Notes under the pieces: generated by a model
Seen by the model: the letters and a program-made list of their open reading frames with translations, nothing else
Told to the model about the DNA's origin: nothing
The model's database searches: none
Shown: one piece after another, positions 55,222 through 64,000 of the stretch
How positions within the stretch are numbered: the first letter of the stretch is position 1
Layout: every line of letters begins with the position of its first letter
Translations under genes and position numbers: made by a program
Origin: Planctomycetota bacterium
GTDB taxonomy: Bacteria; Planctomycetota; UBA8742; UBA2392
Assembly: GCA_020849795.1 (NCBI GenBank)
Contig: JADZFR010000002.1
Span: 62,001-126,000 of the forward strand
DNA length: 64,000 nt
Reading direction: 5' to 3'

Positions 55222-56388
55222 ATGCGTCTTAAGATTTTTTCCGCCTTGCTGATCACCCTTGCCGTGGCCGGCGTTTCGCAGGCCCAGGACGAAGGCAAGA
55301 TTCTTTCCGGCAAGCTGGAAGCCGCCCAGGCCACCGAGATCAAGGTGGACCTGCAGGCCTACAGTGGCGAGTTGCGACTGAAATGGATCGCCACGCCCGG
55401 CATGGCCATGAAGGCCGGCGACAAACTTGCCGAGCTTGAGGCGCCCGACTACGCCGACGCGCTGGAGCGCAGTCGCGAAGGCCTTACCGCGGCCGAACTT
55501 GGCCTGCAGGCGATGAAGGACGCAGCCAGGCAGTACGAAGACGGCTTTCCTGAGCAGGTGCTGGCGGCGCAGCGCCGCCTTGAGCGCGCCCGCGAAGAAC
55601 TGCAGTTCTTTCGCGAGGTGGACCGCAAGCAGCAGGTGCGCAACAATGAAATGAACCTCGAATCCAGCAAGTTCAGCATCGAAGACCAGGAAGAAGAGCT
55701 GGCGCAGCTTGAAAAACTGTACAAGGGCAACGATCTCGCCAAGGAGAGCCAGGACATCGTGCTGAACCGCAGCAAGCGCCGCCTGGTCCAAAGCAAAGAG
55801 CGCCACAAAATGGCCCAGGACCGCCACGACCGCTGGTTGAAAGTAGACCTGCCGCGCCGCGAACAAGACCTCGAAAGCGCGGTCAAGGGCGCCGAGCTGG
55901 AGATGCAGCGCATCGACACCCTGAAAGCCAACGGCAACGCTGACCTGAAGTCCAAGCTCACGGGTGCCGAGCGCAGGCTCAAAGATGCCGCGCAGTACCA
56001 TGCCAAGCTTGAAGCCGACTCCAAAGCGCTCGTGCTGATTGCGCCCCATGATGGCGTAATGCTCGCGGGCGGTCTTGCCGGCAATGATGGCGTCGCTATG
56101 CCGGCCAAGGCGGGCGACAAAATCAACCGCGGGCAGGCACTGGTCTCTGTCATCAACACCTCCACGCTTCACGTCACCGTGCCAGTGCTGGCCAACGCCC
56201 GCGCCAAATATCAACCGGGCACCAAGGTAGCGGTAAAGAGCGACGAGCTTGCTGTCAGCGGCAGCGGCACCGTCAAGCTGATCGGCGTGCTGGTACGTGA
56301 CGGCAAGGTCAGCGCGCGCATCGAAGTGGACAACGCCGAGGGCAAGTTCCTGCCCGGCGCCAAGGTCGGTGTTTCGCTGCCCGAATAG
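55222..56388 (+). CDS. Periplasmic HlyD-like membrane-fusion (adaptor) protein
   Basis: 388 aa from ATG 55222, with GGAG upstream. The signal peptide (LKIFSALLITLAVAGVSQAQ) is followed by a lipoyl half-motif (LEAAQATEIKVDLQAYSGEL, then MAMKAGDKLAELEAPD). A long helical hairpin with coiled-coil character spans about 90-260. The second lipoyl half is LIAPHDGVMLAGG, followed by INRGQALVSVINTSTLHVTV. This is the adaptor fold of RND, ABC and type I exporters. No pump gene is adjacent, so it either works with a distant transporter or binds the neighbouring envelope proteins. The end is 28 nt from the next start. Confidence 0.85.
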   Translation: MRLKIFSALLITLAVAGVSQAQDEGKILSGKLEAAQATEIKVDLQAYSGELRLKWIATPGMAMKAGDKLAELEAPDYADALERSREGLTAAELGLQAMKDAARQYEDGFPEQVLAAQRRLERAREELQFFREVDRKQQVRNNEMNLESSKFSIEDQEEELAQLEKLYKGNDLAKESQDIVLNRSKRRLVQSKERHKMAQDRHDRWLKVDLPRREQDLESAVKGAELEMQRIDTLKANGNADLKSKLTGAERRLKDAAQYHAKLEADSKALVLIAPHDGVMLAGGLAGNDGVAMPAKAGDKINRGQALVSVINTSTLHVTVPVLANARAKYQPGTKVAVKSDELAVSGSGTVKLIGVLVRDGKVSARIEVDNAEGKFLPGAKVGVSLPE

Positions 56389-56416
56389 TCTGATTGCTTG
56401 CCCAGCAGGAGTGCGC

Positions 56417-57640
56417 GTGCGCCCAACATTGATCATCCTTGCCGCCGTCGGGCTGGCCCTTTGCGGCTGTACGAAAAGTGCCGACAACCAGCCCGCGCCG
56501 GTAGCACCCGCGCCGACGCCAACGCCGGGTGCCACGCCGGCAGCGGGCGTGTGGAAGTACCAGCAGAACCTGGACCGGGCCGTGCGCTGGGCGCTGGACA
56601 ACCAGAAGCGGCAGGGCGACTGGGGCTACATGACCGAGCGCCCCAACGACATCTACCTCGGCAGCATCAACAGCCTGCACGTCTGGGGCAACGCCAGCAC
56701 CGCGCTGTGTCTGATGGGCCTGCTGATGCAGCCACCCACCGACGAGATCAATGCTGCGCTGGCCAAGGGCTTTGAATACCTGATTGACGCGCCAGATACG
56801 CCGCGCGCGACCATGAATACCTTTTACAACGTGTGGTCGCACACCTACATGATACAGGCCCTGACACGCGCCATGGCCGACGCGCGCTTTGCCAAAGACA
56901 AGCCGCGGCTGCGCAAACGCGCCGAACATGAGCTGCGGCGGCTGCTGGACCACCAGTCGCTCGACGGCGGCTGGGGCTATTACGACTTTGACTATCGCAC
57001 TTTGCGCCCCAGCGGCGACATCAGCACGGCGTTCACCACGGCGGCGGCGCTGGTGGCGATGCATGAAGCCTTCAAGTCCGACCTGCGCCTGGGCCGCAGC
57101 GAATCCAACCCCGACGGCGAAGGCCTGCGCGACCACAACGTGCAGATCGCGCTGGACTATCTTCAGCGCCATCGCATCCCCAACGGCGCCTACTACTACA
57201 GCAGCGGCCACATGCACCACCCACAGGGCGTGGCGAATCTGCCGCGCGGCAGCCTGGGCCGCAGCCAGTCTGGTGACAACGCGCTGAACCTGTGGGGACG
57301 CCTGGTCACGCAGGACATGCTCAAGGCGCAACTCGACACGTTTCTCGGCCCGGAACACGTGTTCATTGAAATCGGCCGCGGCCGCCAGTTCCCGCACGAG
57401 GCCTGGTACGCCACGGCGCCGTACTACTACTACTTCGGGCACTACCATGCATCGCGCAACGTGCTGGCGCTTGCCAAGGCCGACCAGCCGAAGTACGGCG
57501 ACAAGCTGGGCGAGCTGGTCGTGGCTGGCCAATACGATGACGGCAGTTTCTGGGACTACCCGCTGTATGGCTATGCCAAGCCGTATGGCACCGGGTTCGG
57601 CATCATCATCCTGAGCAACTGCAAGAAGGCCATGGAATAG
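56417..57640 (+). CDS. Second toroid (prenyltransferase-like repeat) lipoprotein, 407 aa
   Basis: GTG 56417 is preceded by AGGAG (spacing 5). A lipoprotein signal (RPTLIILAAVGLALCGC) is followed by a Pro/Ala spacer and a compact alpha-alpha toroid. Repeats include ALDNQKRQGDWGYMTERP, LLDHQSLDGGWGYYDFDYRT, ISTAFTTAAALVAMHEAF and AGQYDDGSFWDYPLYGYAKP. The C-terminal aromatic-rich segment (YATAPYYYYFGHYHASRN) is striking. No DxDD cyclase motif is seen. It is smaller than the other two toroid proteins of the cluster and is closely spaced with the HlyD-like gene. Confidence 0.85.
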   Translation: MRPTLIILAAVGLALCGCTKSADNQPAPVAPAPTPTPGATPAAGVWKYQQNLDRAVRWALDNQKRQGDWGYMTERPNDIYLGSINSLHVWGNASTALCLMGLLMQPPTDEINAALAKGFEYLIDAPDTPRATMNTFYNVWSHTYMIQALTRAMADARFAKDKPRLRKRAEHELRRLLDHQSLDGGWGYYDFDYRTLRPSGDISTAFTTAAALVAMHEAFKSDLRLGRSESNPDGEGLRDHNVQIALDYLQRHRIPNGAYYYSSGHMHHPQGVANLPRGSLGRSQSGDNALNLWGRLVTQDMLKAQLDTFLGPEHVFIEIGRGRQFPHEAWYATAPYYYYFGHYHASRNVLALAKADQPKYGDKLGELVVAGQYDDGSFWDYPLYGYAKPYGTGFGIIILSNCKKAME

Positions 57641-57652
57641 CAGCGGCGCACA

Positions 57653-58510
57653 CTACCACTTGATTGCGCCGAACATGTTCAGCATGGCGATCAACTGCTC
57701 GGCCTGCGTGTCCGGCAGTGCGGTAAGTGGCGGGCGGGCGGCATAGTCGCCGAAACCCTTCTTGCGCAGGATGGCCTTCACCGCCGGCCCCAGCCCGAAC
57801 TTCTCCAGTAGTCCGCGGACACTGTTCAGTTTGACCTGTTGCCCGGCTTTGCGCTCGATGCTCTTGACCAGGTCCGGGATTACGCTCGCACACGCGGTAA
57901 TGCTGCCCCGGCCACCGTCTTCCAGGCACTTCGCGATCAACCTGTCATGGCCCACCATGTATGAGCCATCGCGGAACCACCCCAGCAGGCGCGCCATCTC
58001 GGCCTCGTCGCCGGTGCTGTCTTTGACGCCGACGCAGCGCTCATGCTTGCGCACGATCTGAAGAAGTTCGTCCGAGATCGGGATGCCCGTCAGCCGGGGA
58101 ATGTGGTACAGGATCACGGGCAGGCGCGATTGATCCAGCACGCGCAGAAAAAAGTCCGCAATCCCGCGCGTGCTCGCGTCGCGGAAGTACCAGGGCGGCG
58201 GACAGATCACCGCATCGTACCCCAGGTCGGAGGCGAACTCCGTCATGTCCAGGACATCCTCCAGCGCACAAGAGCCAACGTTCAGGATCAGCTTCAAGCC
58301 GCTTTCCGCCTTGGCGGCGGTTTCCGCGGCAAGCTTTCGCTCATCGCGTGAAGAGCTGGCGAACTCGCCGTTCGTGCCCAGGATCAGCGCGCCGTCCAGG
58401 CCCTCGCTTTTCAGCCACTTCAGGTGCGCCGACAAGGCATGACTGTCCAGAGTGTCTTCACGCGTCAGCGGCGTAGGAACGGGTGCAAATGCCCCCTTGG
58501 GTAGATACAT
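57653..58510 (-). CDS. DapA-family aldolase/lyase
   Basis: 285 aa from ATG 58510 (GAGGG 5 nt upstream; an ATG at 58540 is also in frame). It is a TIM-barrel member of the dihydrodipicolinate synthase / N-acetylneuraminate lyase family. The Schiff-base lysine is in CVGVKDSTGD and the catalytic Tyr in PVILYHIPRLTG. The pyruvate-binding motif is GTNGEF, not the GTTGE of true DapA, which points to an oxo-acid aldolase related to HOGA1 or KDG aldolase. The substrate is uncertain. Neighbours give no pathway clue. It is divergent from the cyclase gene. Confidence 0.88.
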   Translation of the reverse strand: MYLPKGAFAPVPTPLTREDTLDSHALSAHLKWLKSEGLDGALILGTNGEFASSSRDERKLAAETAAKAESGLKLILNVGSCALEDVLDMTEFASDLGYDAVICPPPWYFRDASTRGIADFFLRVLDQSRLPVILYHIPRLTGIPISDELLQIVRKHERCVGVKDSTGDEAEMARLLGWFRDGSYMVGHDRLIAKCLEDGGRGSITACASVIPDLVKSIERKAGQQVKLNSVRGLLEKFGLGPAVKAILRKKGFGDYAARPPLTALPDTQAEQLIAMLNMFGAIKW

Positions 58511-58599
58511 TGGTCCCTCGATCAGCCCTGTTTGGTCCATAGTCTACGGTCAAGCACCATGCAGCGTCGACCGTGTACGCAAACCAAGTGAGCCAGCAT

Positions 58600-60828
58600 A
58601 TGTCTACCAGCCGCATGCAGAAAAACCTCACCGTAATGTTCACCGACATCTCGGGCTTTACCAAGCACACCGAGACGATCAGCCGGCAGGACCTGATGTC
58701 GCGGCTCGACACACATAACGAGCTGCTTATGCCGATCGTGGCGCACTTTGACGGCAAGATCGTCAAAACCATCGGCGACGCTTTCTTGATCACGTTCGAG
58801 AGCCCGACCAACGCCGTGCAGTGCGGCCTGTTCATGCAGCACACCCTGCGCAAGTTCAACGTGGGCAAAGACGAGTCCCACGCGATTCACATCAAGGTCA
58901 GCATCAACAGCGGCGAGGTCACGGTCACAGAAAACGACGTCTTCGGCGACCCGGTCAACGTCGCCGCCAAGATTGAGAAAGCGACCAACCCTGACGAAAT
59001 CTACTTCACCGAGGCCGTGTTTCTGGCCATGAACAAGTCCGAGGTGCCGACTTCGTTCGTCAAGACCTTCCGCCCCAAGGGCGCCGAGAGCAACGAAATC
59101 AAGCTGTACAAAGTCGCGATGGACGAAGCCGATGAGCGCTACCAGAAGGTCATCAAAGGCACCAACATCGACAAGGAAAAGAACAAGACGCGCGTGCTTG
59201 AGTTGACCACCCTGGCCGAAAAGGAATTCACGCGCTACCAGGATACGCTCGAGGCGTTGGTCGAAAGCCAGGGCAAGTCGTCGCGCGGCATGGTGATCGC
59301 CGTGATCGCCGCGGCGCTGATCCTGGCAACTGCGATTATCGTCGGCTTGGCCGTCTTCAGCGGCCCGGCGGAGAACCCCGAAGGCAAGGTGATTGAAAGC
59401 GCCCGCGCTTACCTGTCATCTGGCAAGCCCGAAGATGCGCGCACTCTGCTGCTCAAGCACATCGAGGCCCACGGCGGCAGCGACGCCCTGAAAGACGCGC
59501 TGGCCGAAGTGGACACGTATGAACTGAACGCAGCCACCCGCACCACCGAAGAGTTGCTGGCCGGCGACCGGCCCGACCAGGCGCTGAGCGCCATCAAGGC
59601 GGCGCTGCGCGACCGCGCGCCATCGGACGTCCACAAAGCGCTGATCCAGCGCGCGCAGGCGTACGTGGATGCCCGCAGTGCCCTGGCTGAGGGCGATTCG
59701 GCCAAGTGTCTCGCGCTGACCGAAATCGCAGCCGGAGAAAAGGGCTTCACCGATGGCTTGAAAAGGTTGCGCGAGCAGGCCCAGGCAATCGACTCGGCCA
59801 GGAAGACCATCCAGGACGAAAAGCTGCTTAAAGAACAGAGCAACGCCGCCCTCGAAAAGCTGGCGATGGCGTTCGGAGACCAGCCAAGCATTCCGCTGGT
59901 GATCGACCTGATGAAGCAGGCATTGTCCTCAAAACAATACTGGGACGCGCGCAACAAAAGCTACGCCGAGGCCAAGACCCAGCTTGAGCGCTACCGGCAG
60001 CGCTTTCTCACCATCGGCGACTGGTCGATCATTGAGCGCGACATGCATCTTGGCGGCTTCTGGAACTACGCGACGGACACGGGCATGCGCCGCAACTGGT
60101 GGAGCTGGTACGACACCAACTGGCAGAACCACTACAAGCTGCTCTGCGACGCCGCCGCCAACGACCCGGACTTCGAGTACACGCTGGGTGTAAACATCTA
60201 CGGCATCAACCGCCGACTTTCCCTGGTCCGCACCAACGAGCAGAACCACGTCGGCAACGCGATCAGAAAGAAGCCCGAACTCTTTGAGGCCAACCGCGCC
60301 GCGATCAAAGACATGGTCATGAACTGGCTGGCCTACGGCATGCAGGACGACGACCTCGCGCGTGAACTGGTCCGCAAGCACTTCTACGAAGAGATTCGTG
60401 ACTGGCTGGTCGAGGGCCTGACAGCAAGCTCGAAGTACATGGGCGAAGTCCGGCCCGAGTTCTCGAAACGCCAGAACTGTTTCGCGCTGCTGGCAGACCG
60501 GGCCGAGTTGGGCTCAATCACCGACCCCTTCGGGTACTTCCGCGACAATTTCGAGATCTTCATGGAAAACAACTGGCCCGGGGTCGATGAAGCGGGCAAC
60601 CCGGTGGCGACGGCCTTGACGCGCGAACAGGTCAGGCGTCTCTTCGAGATGAAAATGAGCCTCGACGACTACAAAGAATTCCGGCGCCTGATCGGACAGA
60701 CGATGGACGACATCGGCGCCAAAACCGGGCGTTGGAGCATTTACACCTATGCGCGCGAAACGATCCGCATGATGCTTGAGGACCTGAAGGCAGCGCAGCC
60801 GGCACATGAAGCAGCAATCTCAGAATGA
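58600..60828 (+). CDS. Class III nucleotide cyclase with membrane helix and helical extension
   Basis: 742 aa from ATG 58600 (a GTG at 58573 is possible). The cyclase domain spans residues about 8-185. Metal Asp residues are in VMFTDISGFTKHTET and KTIGDAFLITFES; the adenine-type Lys is in VKTIGD and the Asp in FGDPVNVAAKIEK. The catalytic Asn is present (VN), but the usual Arg of NxAAR is Lys. It is therefore probably an adenylate cyclase with possibly reduced activity. One membrane helix (about 230-253, MVIAVIAAALILATAIIVGL) precedes a TPR-like region and a C-terminal helical domain rich in Trp (WWSWYDTNWQNHY). The cyclase domain is N-terminal and cytosolic; the helical domain is outside. 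Confidence 0.9.
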   Translation: MSTSRMQKNLTVMFTDISGFTKHTETISRQDLMSRLDTHNELLMPIVAHFDGKIVKTIGDAFLITFESPTNAVQCGLFMQHTLRKFNVGKDESHAIHIKVSINSGEVTVTENDVFGDPVNVAAKIEKATNPDEIYFTEAVFLAMNKSEVPTSFVKTFRPKGAESNEIKLYKVAMDEADERYQKVIKGTNIDKEKNKTRVLELTTLAEKEFTRYQDTLEALVESQGKSSRGMVIAVIAAALILATAIIVGLAVFSGPAENPEGKVIESARAYLSSGKPEDARTLLLKHIEAHGGSDALKDALAEVDTYELNAATRTTEELLAGDRPDQALSAIKAALRDRAPSDVHKALIQRAQAYVDARSALAEGDSAKCLALTEIAAGEKGFTDGLKRLREQAQAIDSARKTIQDEKLLKEQSNAALEKLAMAFGDQPSIPLVIDLMKQALSSKQYWDARNKSYAEAKTQLERYRQRFLTIGDWSIIERDMHLGGFWNYATDTGMRRNWWSWYDTNWQNHYKLLCDAAANDPDFEYTLGVNIYGINRRLSLVRTNEQNHVGNAIRKKPELFEANRAAIKDMVMNWLAYGMQDDDLARELVRKHFYEEIRDWLVEGLTASSKYMGEVRPEFSKRQNCFALLADRAELGSITDPFGYFRDNFEIFMENNWPGVDEAGNPVATALTREQVRRLFEMKMSLDDYKEFRRLIGQTMDDIGAKTGRWSIYTYARETIRMMLEDLKAAQPAHEAAISE

Positions 60829-60983
60829 GCGGGGGAATAGCGGGGCCTTCGCGGATTGGATTGCGCCCCACGGCACCCCCCGCTTTCGCAATGTTCAGAT
60901 AGCGGCAATCCTTGTATGGCGATGGACTTGGGATAAACTCCGTGGGTCCCCCGGATTGACCTGCACACTGCCTGACGGCACAC

Positions 60984-63900
60984 ATGCCCCGTATTGTCTT
61001 CAAAAAGAGTGAGCACCCCCCCGTCGAGCTGACCGGCGCCGCAACCGTCGGGCGTTCCGAGAAGCATTCCAACGTGGTGGTCAAGGATACGCGGCTTTCC
61101 CGCGCCCACTGCCGTTTTGAGCAGCGCGACGACGCCTGGGCGATTGTCGACCTTGGCTCGCAGAACGGCACCTTCCTCAATGGCAGGCGCGTCCAGGAAG
61201 GCATGATCAAGGCAGGCGACGTCATCACCATCGGCACCGTAGACATGCAGTTCGAAGAAACCGGCGGCCCGGGCGCCAACACGGTCATGGCCGGTGTGCA
61301 AAGCACACGCGCCAGCGGCCTGGACCTTGAACAGGCTGAAGACGCAGGCGCTGAGCCGGACAGCAGCCAGAGCACGCGCACAGTGGTGGCGCCGGCTGCG
61401 CTGGTGCTGATCCAGGGCAGCCTGCCGGACAAAATCCATCCGCTGACGCACGACCCGTACAACATCGGACGCAAGCACGACAACCAGCTGTGCCTCGAAA
61501 ACGACGGCAGGTCCAGCGGCTATCACGCCCGTATCCGGAAGGACGGCGTGGACTACATCATCGAGGACCTCGGCAGCACTAACGGCGTGGTCATCAACGG
61601 CACGCGCATCACGGGGCCGGTCAAGCTCAAGACGGGCATGAAAGTCGTGCTGGGCAGCCAGGTGTTCAAGTTCCAGTTGCACGGCAAACCCAACGAAAGC
61701 AGCGGCCAGACGGCCCCCAAGCTGGCCGGCACCGACGTACGCAAGCGCCTCGACGAGGCCCGCAAGGCCGAACGGCAGCCCGATGACGACGACGACGTCG
61801 ATGACGTGGTCGATGCCGCCGGCATCCCGCTTGGCGAAGCCAGCGAAGCCGACCTGCGCGAAGCATCGCAGACCGACATGGCGGCTTTGACCCAGAAAGT
61901 GCGCTTCAGCGGCGGCGGCGGAACCATCTTTGCCATCGCAGAGATACTGATTGTGCTGGTCGTGGCCGGCGCCGTCCTGTTCGCTGCGTACACGATGACC
62001 ACCAGCAGCAGCGAAGGCGGCGGGCGCGGCGACGGCTCGTTCCCGAGTGCCCGGGCCGGCGGCCTGCTGGGCGCGAACTCGAGCTTTGACGACCGCGACG
62101 AAAGCGGTTTCCCGCGCGGCTGGCGCTACTCCGTCAGCGGCACCGACAACTTCAGCCTGGCCGAGGGCGCAAAGGGCGGGCAATACGCGCTGCTGATCGG
62201 CCGGTTCAATGCCAGCAACCGCATCAGCCTGGCCGTGAGTGACGCCGTGGAACTCAAGTCGACCGGCATCAGCGTCAGTGTGTTCGCGCTGAACCCGGAG
62301 TTCGCCAATGATCGCCTTGGCACCGCGCTGGTACAGGTCTGGTGGCTTGCCCACCCGCGCGACCGCGACCCCATGCTGGTGACTCCGATTGCGGCGCGTA
62401 CGCGCATGCAGGAATGGACCGAACTTGCGGGCAGCGCCCGCGCGCCCGATGGCGCCAAGGCGTTCAGCATCGCGGTGGGCATCAGCGGCACGCCAGGCAG
62501 CGTGATGTTCGATGAAATCGAAGTCGAAGCCCACGCCGACGCGCAGGCGATGATGACGACCCAGCAAGTCAGTTCATCCACCGGCTTGACGTGGGAATTC
62601 TCGCCCGAGGGCGACATTGAACTCAGCGGCCCGGGTGGGCGCCTGCTGCGCGGCGGGCGCATCCTGCTGTATGCCGCCGAAGGCCGCGAAGACCCCCTCG
62701 ACCCGATGCAGACCTTGATCGAGCGGCCGACCCTCACGACGTCGGGCAACGAGATCCAGGGCAGCTTCCTGTACTTTGACCCGGTGGCAGGCCATGACGT
62801 TCGGTTGCTGGTGAACCTGGGCGGCAAAGACGCCGGCGCGACATTCAGCGCGCGCCTTGAACAGACGGCGTCGGGCGACTTCAGCAAGGCGGCGCGCTTC
62901 GTCGCACTGAACGCGCTGGCCACGCCACAGTGGATCCCCGGCGAGATCGTGCGCTTTGAGCCGGATGGCAAGTACCCCGCCGCTTACGCAGACGACATCG
63001 GCGTCTCCCGCGCCGAACGCTCGATGTTCGGTCGCTTGCTTGCCGCAGACACCGGCACCGGCAACCTGATTGAGTCGCCGGGCGCCCGCGCCTGGGCGGC
63101 ATCAGCCGTGGGCGGCCGCGAATTGCTGCTGCAGAACGGCGGCAGCCTGGCGCTGACTATCAAACCGGGGCAGGGCAGCGACGAGTTGCAGCGCAACCTT
63201 GGTCTGCTCAGCGCCGTGCAGCCCGGGGAAGACCAGGTCGACCGCGTCAACCGTGCGCTGAAACTGATCGCCGACTTTACCTACAACCAATCCGAGATCG
63301 CCGCTGCCGCCGAAGCAATTGACGCCGCAAGCAAACACTACCGCCTGCGCCTGATTGAGCTGCGCGACGGCATCAACGTACCGGCCCTGACGCGCAACGA
63401 GCAGTTGTACCGCTCGGCGATGCGCGAGGCGATTGACACGTCCGACAAGTTGCGCGGCTCGGCCAAGGCCTGGGACGACACTCAGCTCACGCTGCAAGCC
63501 GAGCTTGCGGGCGGCGGCATGAACAAGCGCAGCAAAGAAACAGCACGCAAGGCCCGGGCCGCGCTGACACAACTGAAGCAGGTTGCCGAGGACTTCAGCG
63601 ACCTGGCCGAAGGGGCGCGCGAAAGCCTGTTCATGCTGGAAATTGAAATTGAGCAGCGCGACAGCGAGCCGTTCATCGTCAGCGCGCGAGACTATCTGCA
63701 AAGCGGGCAGTACGTCCAGGGCATGCTGAAACTGCAGACGGTCGTTCAGCGCTACCCGCGCTGTCTGCGCGGCATTGAAGCCAAGGAGCGCCTGGCCGAC
63801 GTGGCCGATATCCTGCTTAAGGAAATGGACGACTTCAACAAGCAGGGACTCAAGAACATCGCCACCGACCGCGCCGTCCAGGCGCGTGAGCTCATCAAGC

Positions 63901-64000
63901 TCGTGCAGGCCCACCTGTTGTCGGTGCTGTTGACCGAGGACCAGAAAAAGTGGCTGAAGAACATGCCGTTCTCGGCCGAGACACCGCCGTCGGGATGGTT
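60984..64000 (+). CDS. Double-FHA-domain membrane protein, C-terminus beyond the right edge
   Basis: ATG 60984 opens a frame with no stop to the edge (1005 codons). The first FHA domain (about residues 20-92) has TVGRSEKHSN, LSRAHCRF and DLGSQNGTFLNG. The second (about 150-215) has YNIGRKHDNQL, SSGYHARI and DLGSTNGVVINGTRI. A Glu/Asp-rich linker (PDDDDDVDDVVDAAG) precedes a membrane helix (about 313-335, IFAIAEILIVLVVAGAVLFA). The external part has a beta-rich, carbohydrate-binding-like domain (FDEIEVEAHAD) and ends in helices. FHA domains bind phosphothreonine, so it is a plausible reader of the Ser/Thr kinase, which is an inference. It is 155 nt downstream of the cyclase gene. Confidence 0.9.
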   Translation, partial: MPRIVFKKSEHPPVELTGAATVGRSEKHSNVVVKDTRLSRAHCRFEQRDDAWAIVDLGSQNGTFLNGRRVQEGMIKAGDVITIGTVDMQFEETGGPGANTVMAGVQSTRASGLDLEQAEDAGAEPDSSQSTRTVVAPAALVLIQGSLPDKIHPLTHDPYNIGRKHDNQLCLENDGRSSGYHARIRKDGVDYIIEDLGSTNGVVINGTRITGPVKLKTGMKVVLGSQVFKFQLHGKPNESSGQTAPKLAGTDVRKRLDEARKAERQPDDDDDVDDVVDAAGIPLGEASEADLREASQTDMAALTQKVRFSGGGGTIFAIAEILIVLVVAGAVLFAAYTMTTSSSEGGGRGDGSFPSARAGGLLGANSSFDDRDESGFPRGWRYSVSGTDNFSLAEGAKGGQYALLIGRFNASNRISLAVSDAVELKSTGISVSVFALNPEFANDRLGTALVQVWWLAHPRDRDPMLVTPIAARTRMQEWTELAGSARAPDGAKAFSIAVGISGTPGSVMFDEIEVEAHADAQAMMTTQQVSSSTGLTWEFSPEGDIELSGPGGRLLRGGRILLYAAEGREDPLDPMQTLIERPTLTTSGNEIQGSFLYFDPVAGHDVRLLVNLGGKDAGATFSARLEQTASGDFSKAARFVALNALATPQWIPGEIVRFEPDGKYPAAYADDIGVSRAERSMFGRLLAADTGTGNLIESPGARAWAASAVGGRELLLQNGGSLALTIKPGQGSDELQRNLGLLSAVQPGEDQVDRVNRALKLIADFTYNQSEIAAAAEAIDAASKHYRLRLIELRDGINVPALTRNEQLYRSAMREAIDTSDKLRGSAKAWDDTQLTLQAELAGGGMNKRSKETARKARAALTQLKQVAEDFSDLAEGARESLFMLEIEIEQRDSEPFIVSARDYLQSGQYVQGMLKLQTVVQRYPRCLRGIEAKERLADVADILLKEMDDFNKQGLKNIATDRAVQARELIKLVQAHLLSVLLTEDQKKWLKNMPFSAETPPSGW

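Noticed and set aside
60828-60884. 8-bp inverted repeat AGCGGGGG / CCCCCGCT after the cyclase gene
   Set aside because: The 41-nt loop and GC-only stem make it a weak terminator candidate and possibly a chance match.
60747-62567. 606-codon minus-strand frame overlapping the cyclase end and the FHA gene
   Set aside because: It covers two FHA domains on the plus strand and lacks any motif. The true gene is the open frame from 60984.

Overview
The window is a gene-dense, high-GC bacterial chromosome segment. There are 47 supportable protein genes on both strands, and I see no rRNA, tRNA, CRISPR, insertion sequence or phage genes. The gene content fits Planctomycetota or a close relative: a giant Ser/Thr kinase with TPR and PDZ parts and a DWG motif, FHA proteins, GEVED/Ig-type secreted proteins, secreted toroid (prenyltransferase-like) proteins and a CtaA-CtaB fusion. 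That placement is an inference from gene families, not from a marker gene.

Layout. 1-3793: a secreted GEVED protein cut by the left edge, a divergent HTH protein and a Fur-family regulator. 3794-10679: a complete caa3-type cytochrome oxidase locus, with fused heme-A synthase/heme-O synthase (ctaA-ctaB) divergent from sco-coxB-coxA-coxC-coxD. CoxA has the YSHP motif of A2-type oxidases and CoxB carries a cytochrome c domain. 10739-18567: a HerA/FtsK-like ATPase, the 1555-residue kinase and an endonuclease/phosphatase-family enzyme. 18711-25895: metabolism and translation (pyruvate phosphate dikinase, QueA, a Kbl-type enzyme with two tiny membrane proteins, GltX).

26009-37206: a regulatory and pilus-ATPase region. 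It holds an HU-like/pseudo-receiver/HATPase fusion, a stand-alone MshEN protein, a coiled-coil membrane protein, a PilB/GspE ATPase, a degenerate PilT-like ATPase co-transcribed with an ECF sigma factor, a glycosyltransferase, MscL, a GGDEF protein with an I-site and a peroxiredoxin. 37283-48343: an unknown secreted protein, a HEAT lipoprotein, GT87, CarA, ETF-quinone oxidoreductase, glycerate kinase, a small regulator/membrane pair and a divergent BshC-like protein.

48993-57640: five co-directional genes, the most unusual part of the window: an acidic small protein, a toroid lipoprotein, a toroid split by four PDZ domains, a periplasmic HlyD-like adaptor and a second toroid lipoprotein. They look like an envelope system that I cannot name. 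57653-64000: a DapA-family aldolase, a class III cyclase with a membrane anchor, and a double-FHA membrane protein cut by the right edge.

Two genes run off the edges (1-1708 minus, 60984-64000 plus). They have no stop or start inside the window, so simple ORF calling misses them. Both were read by hand. Several convergent pairs abut with 0-3 nt between stops.
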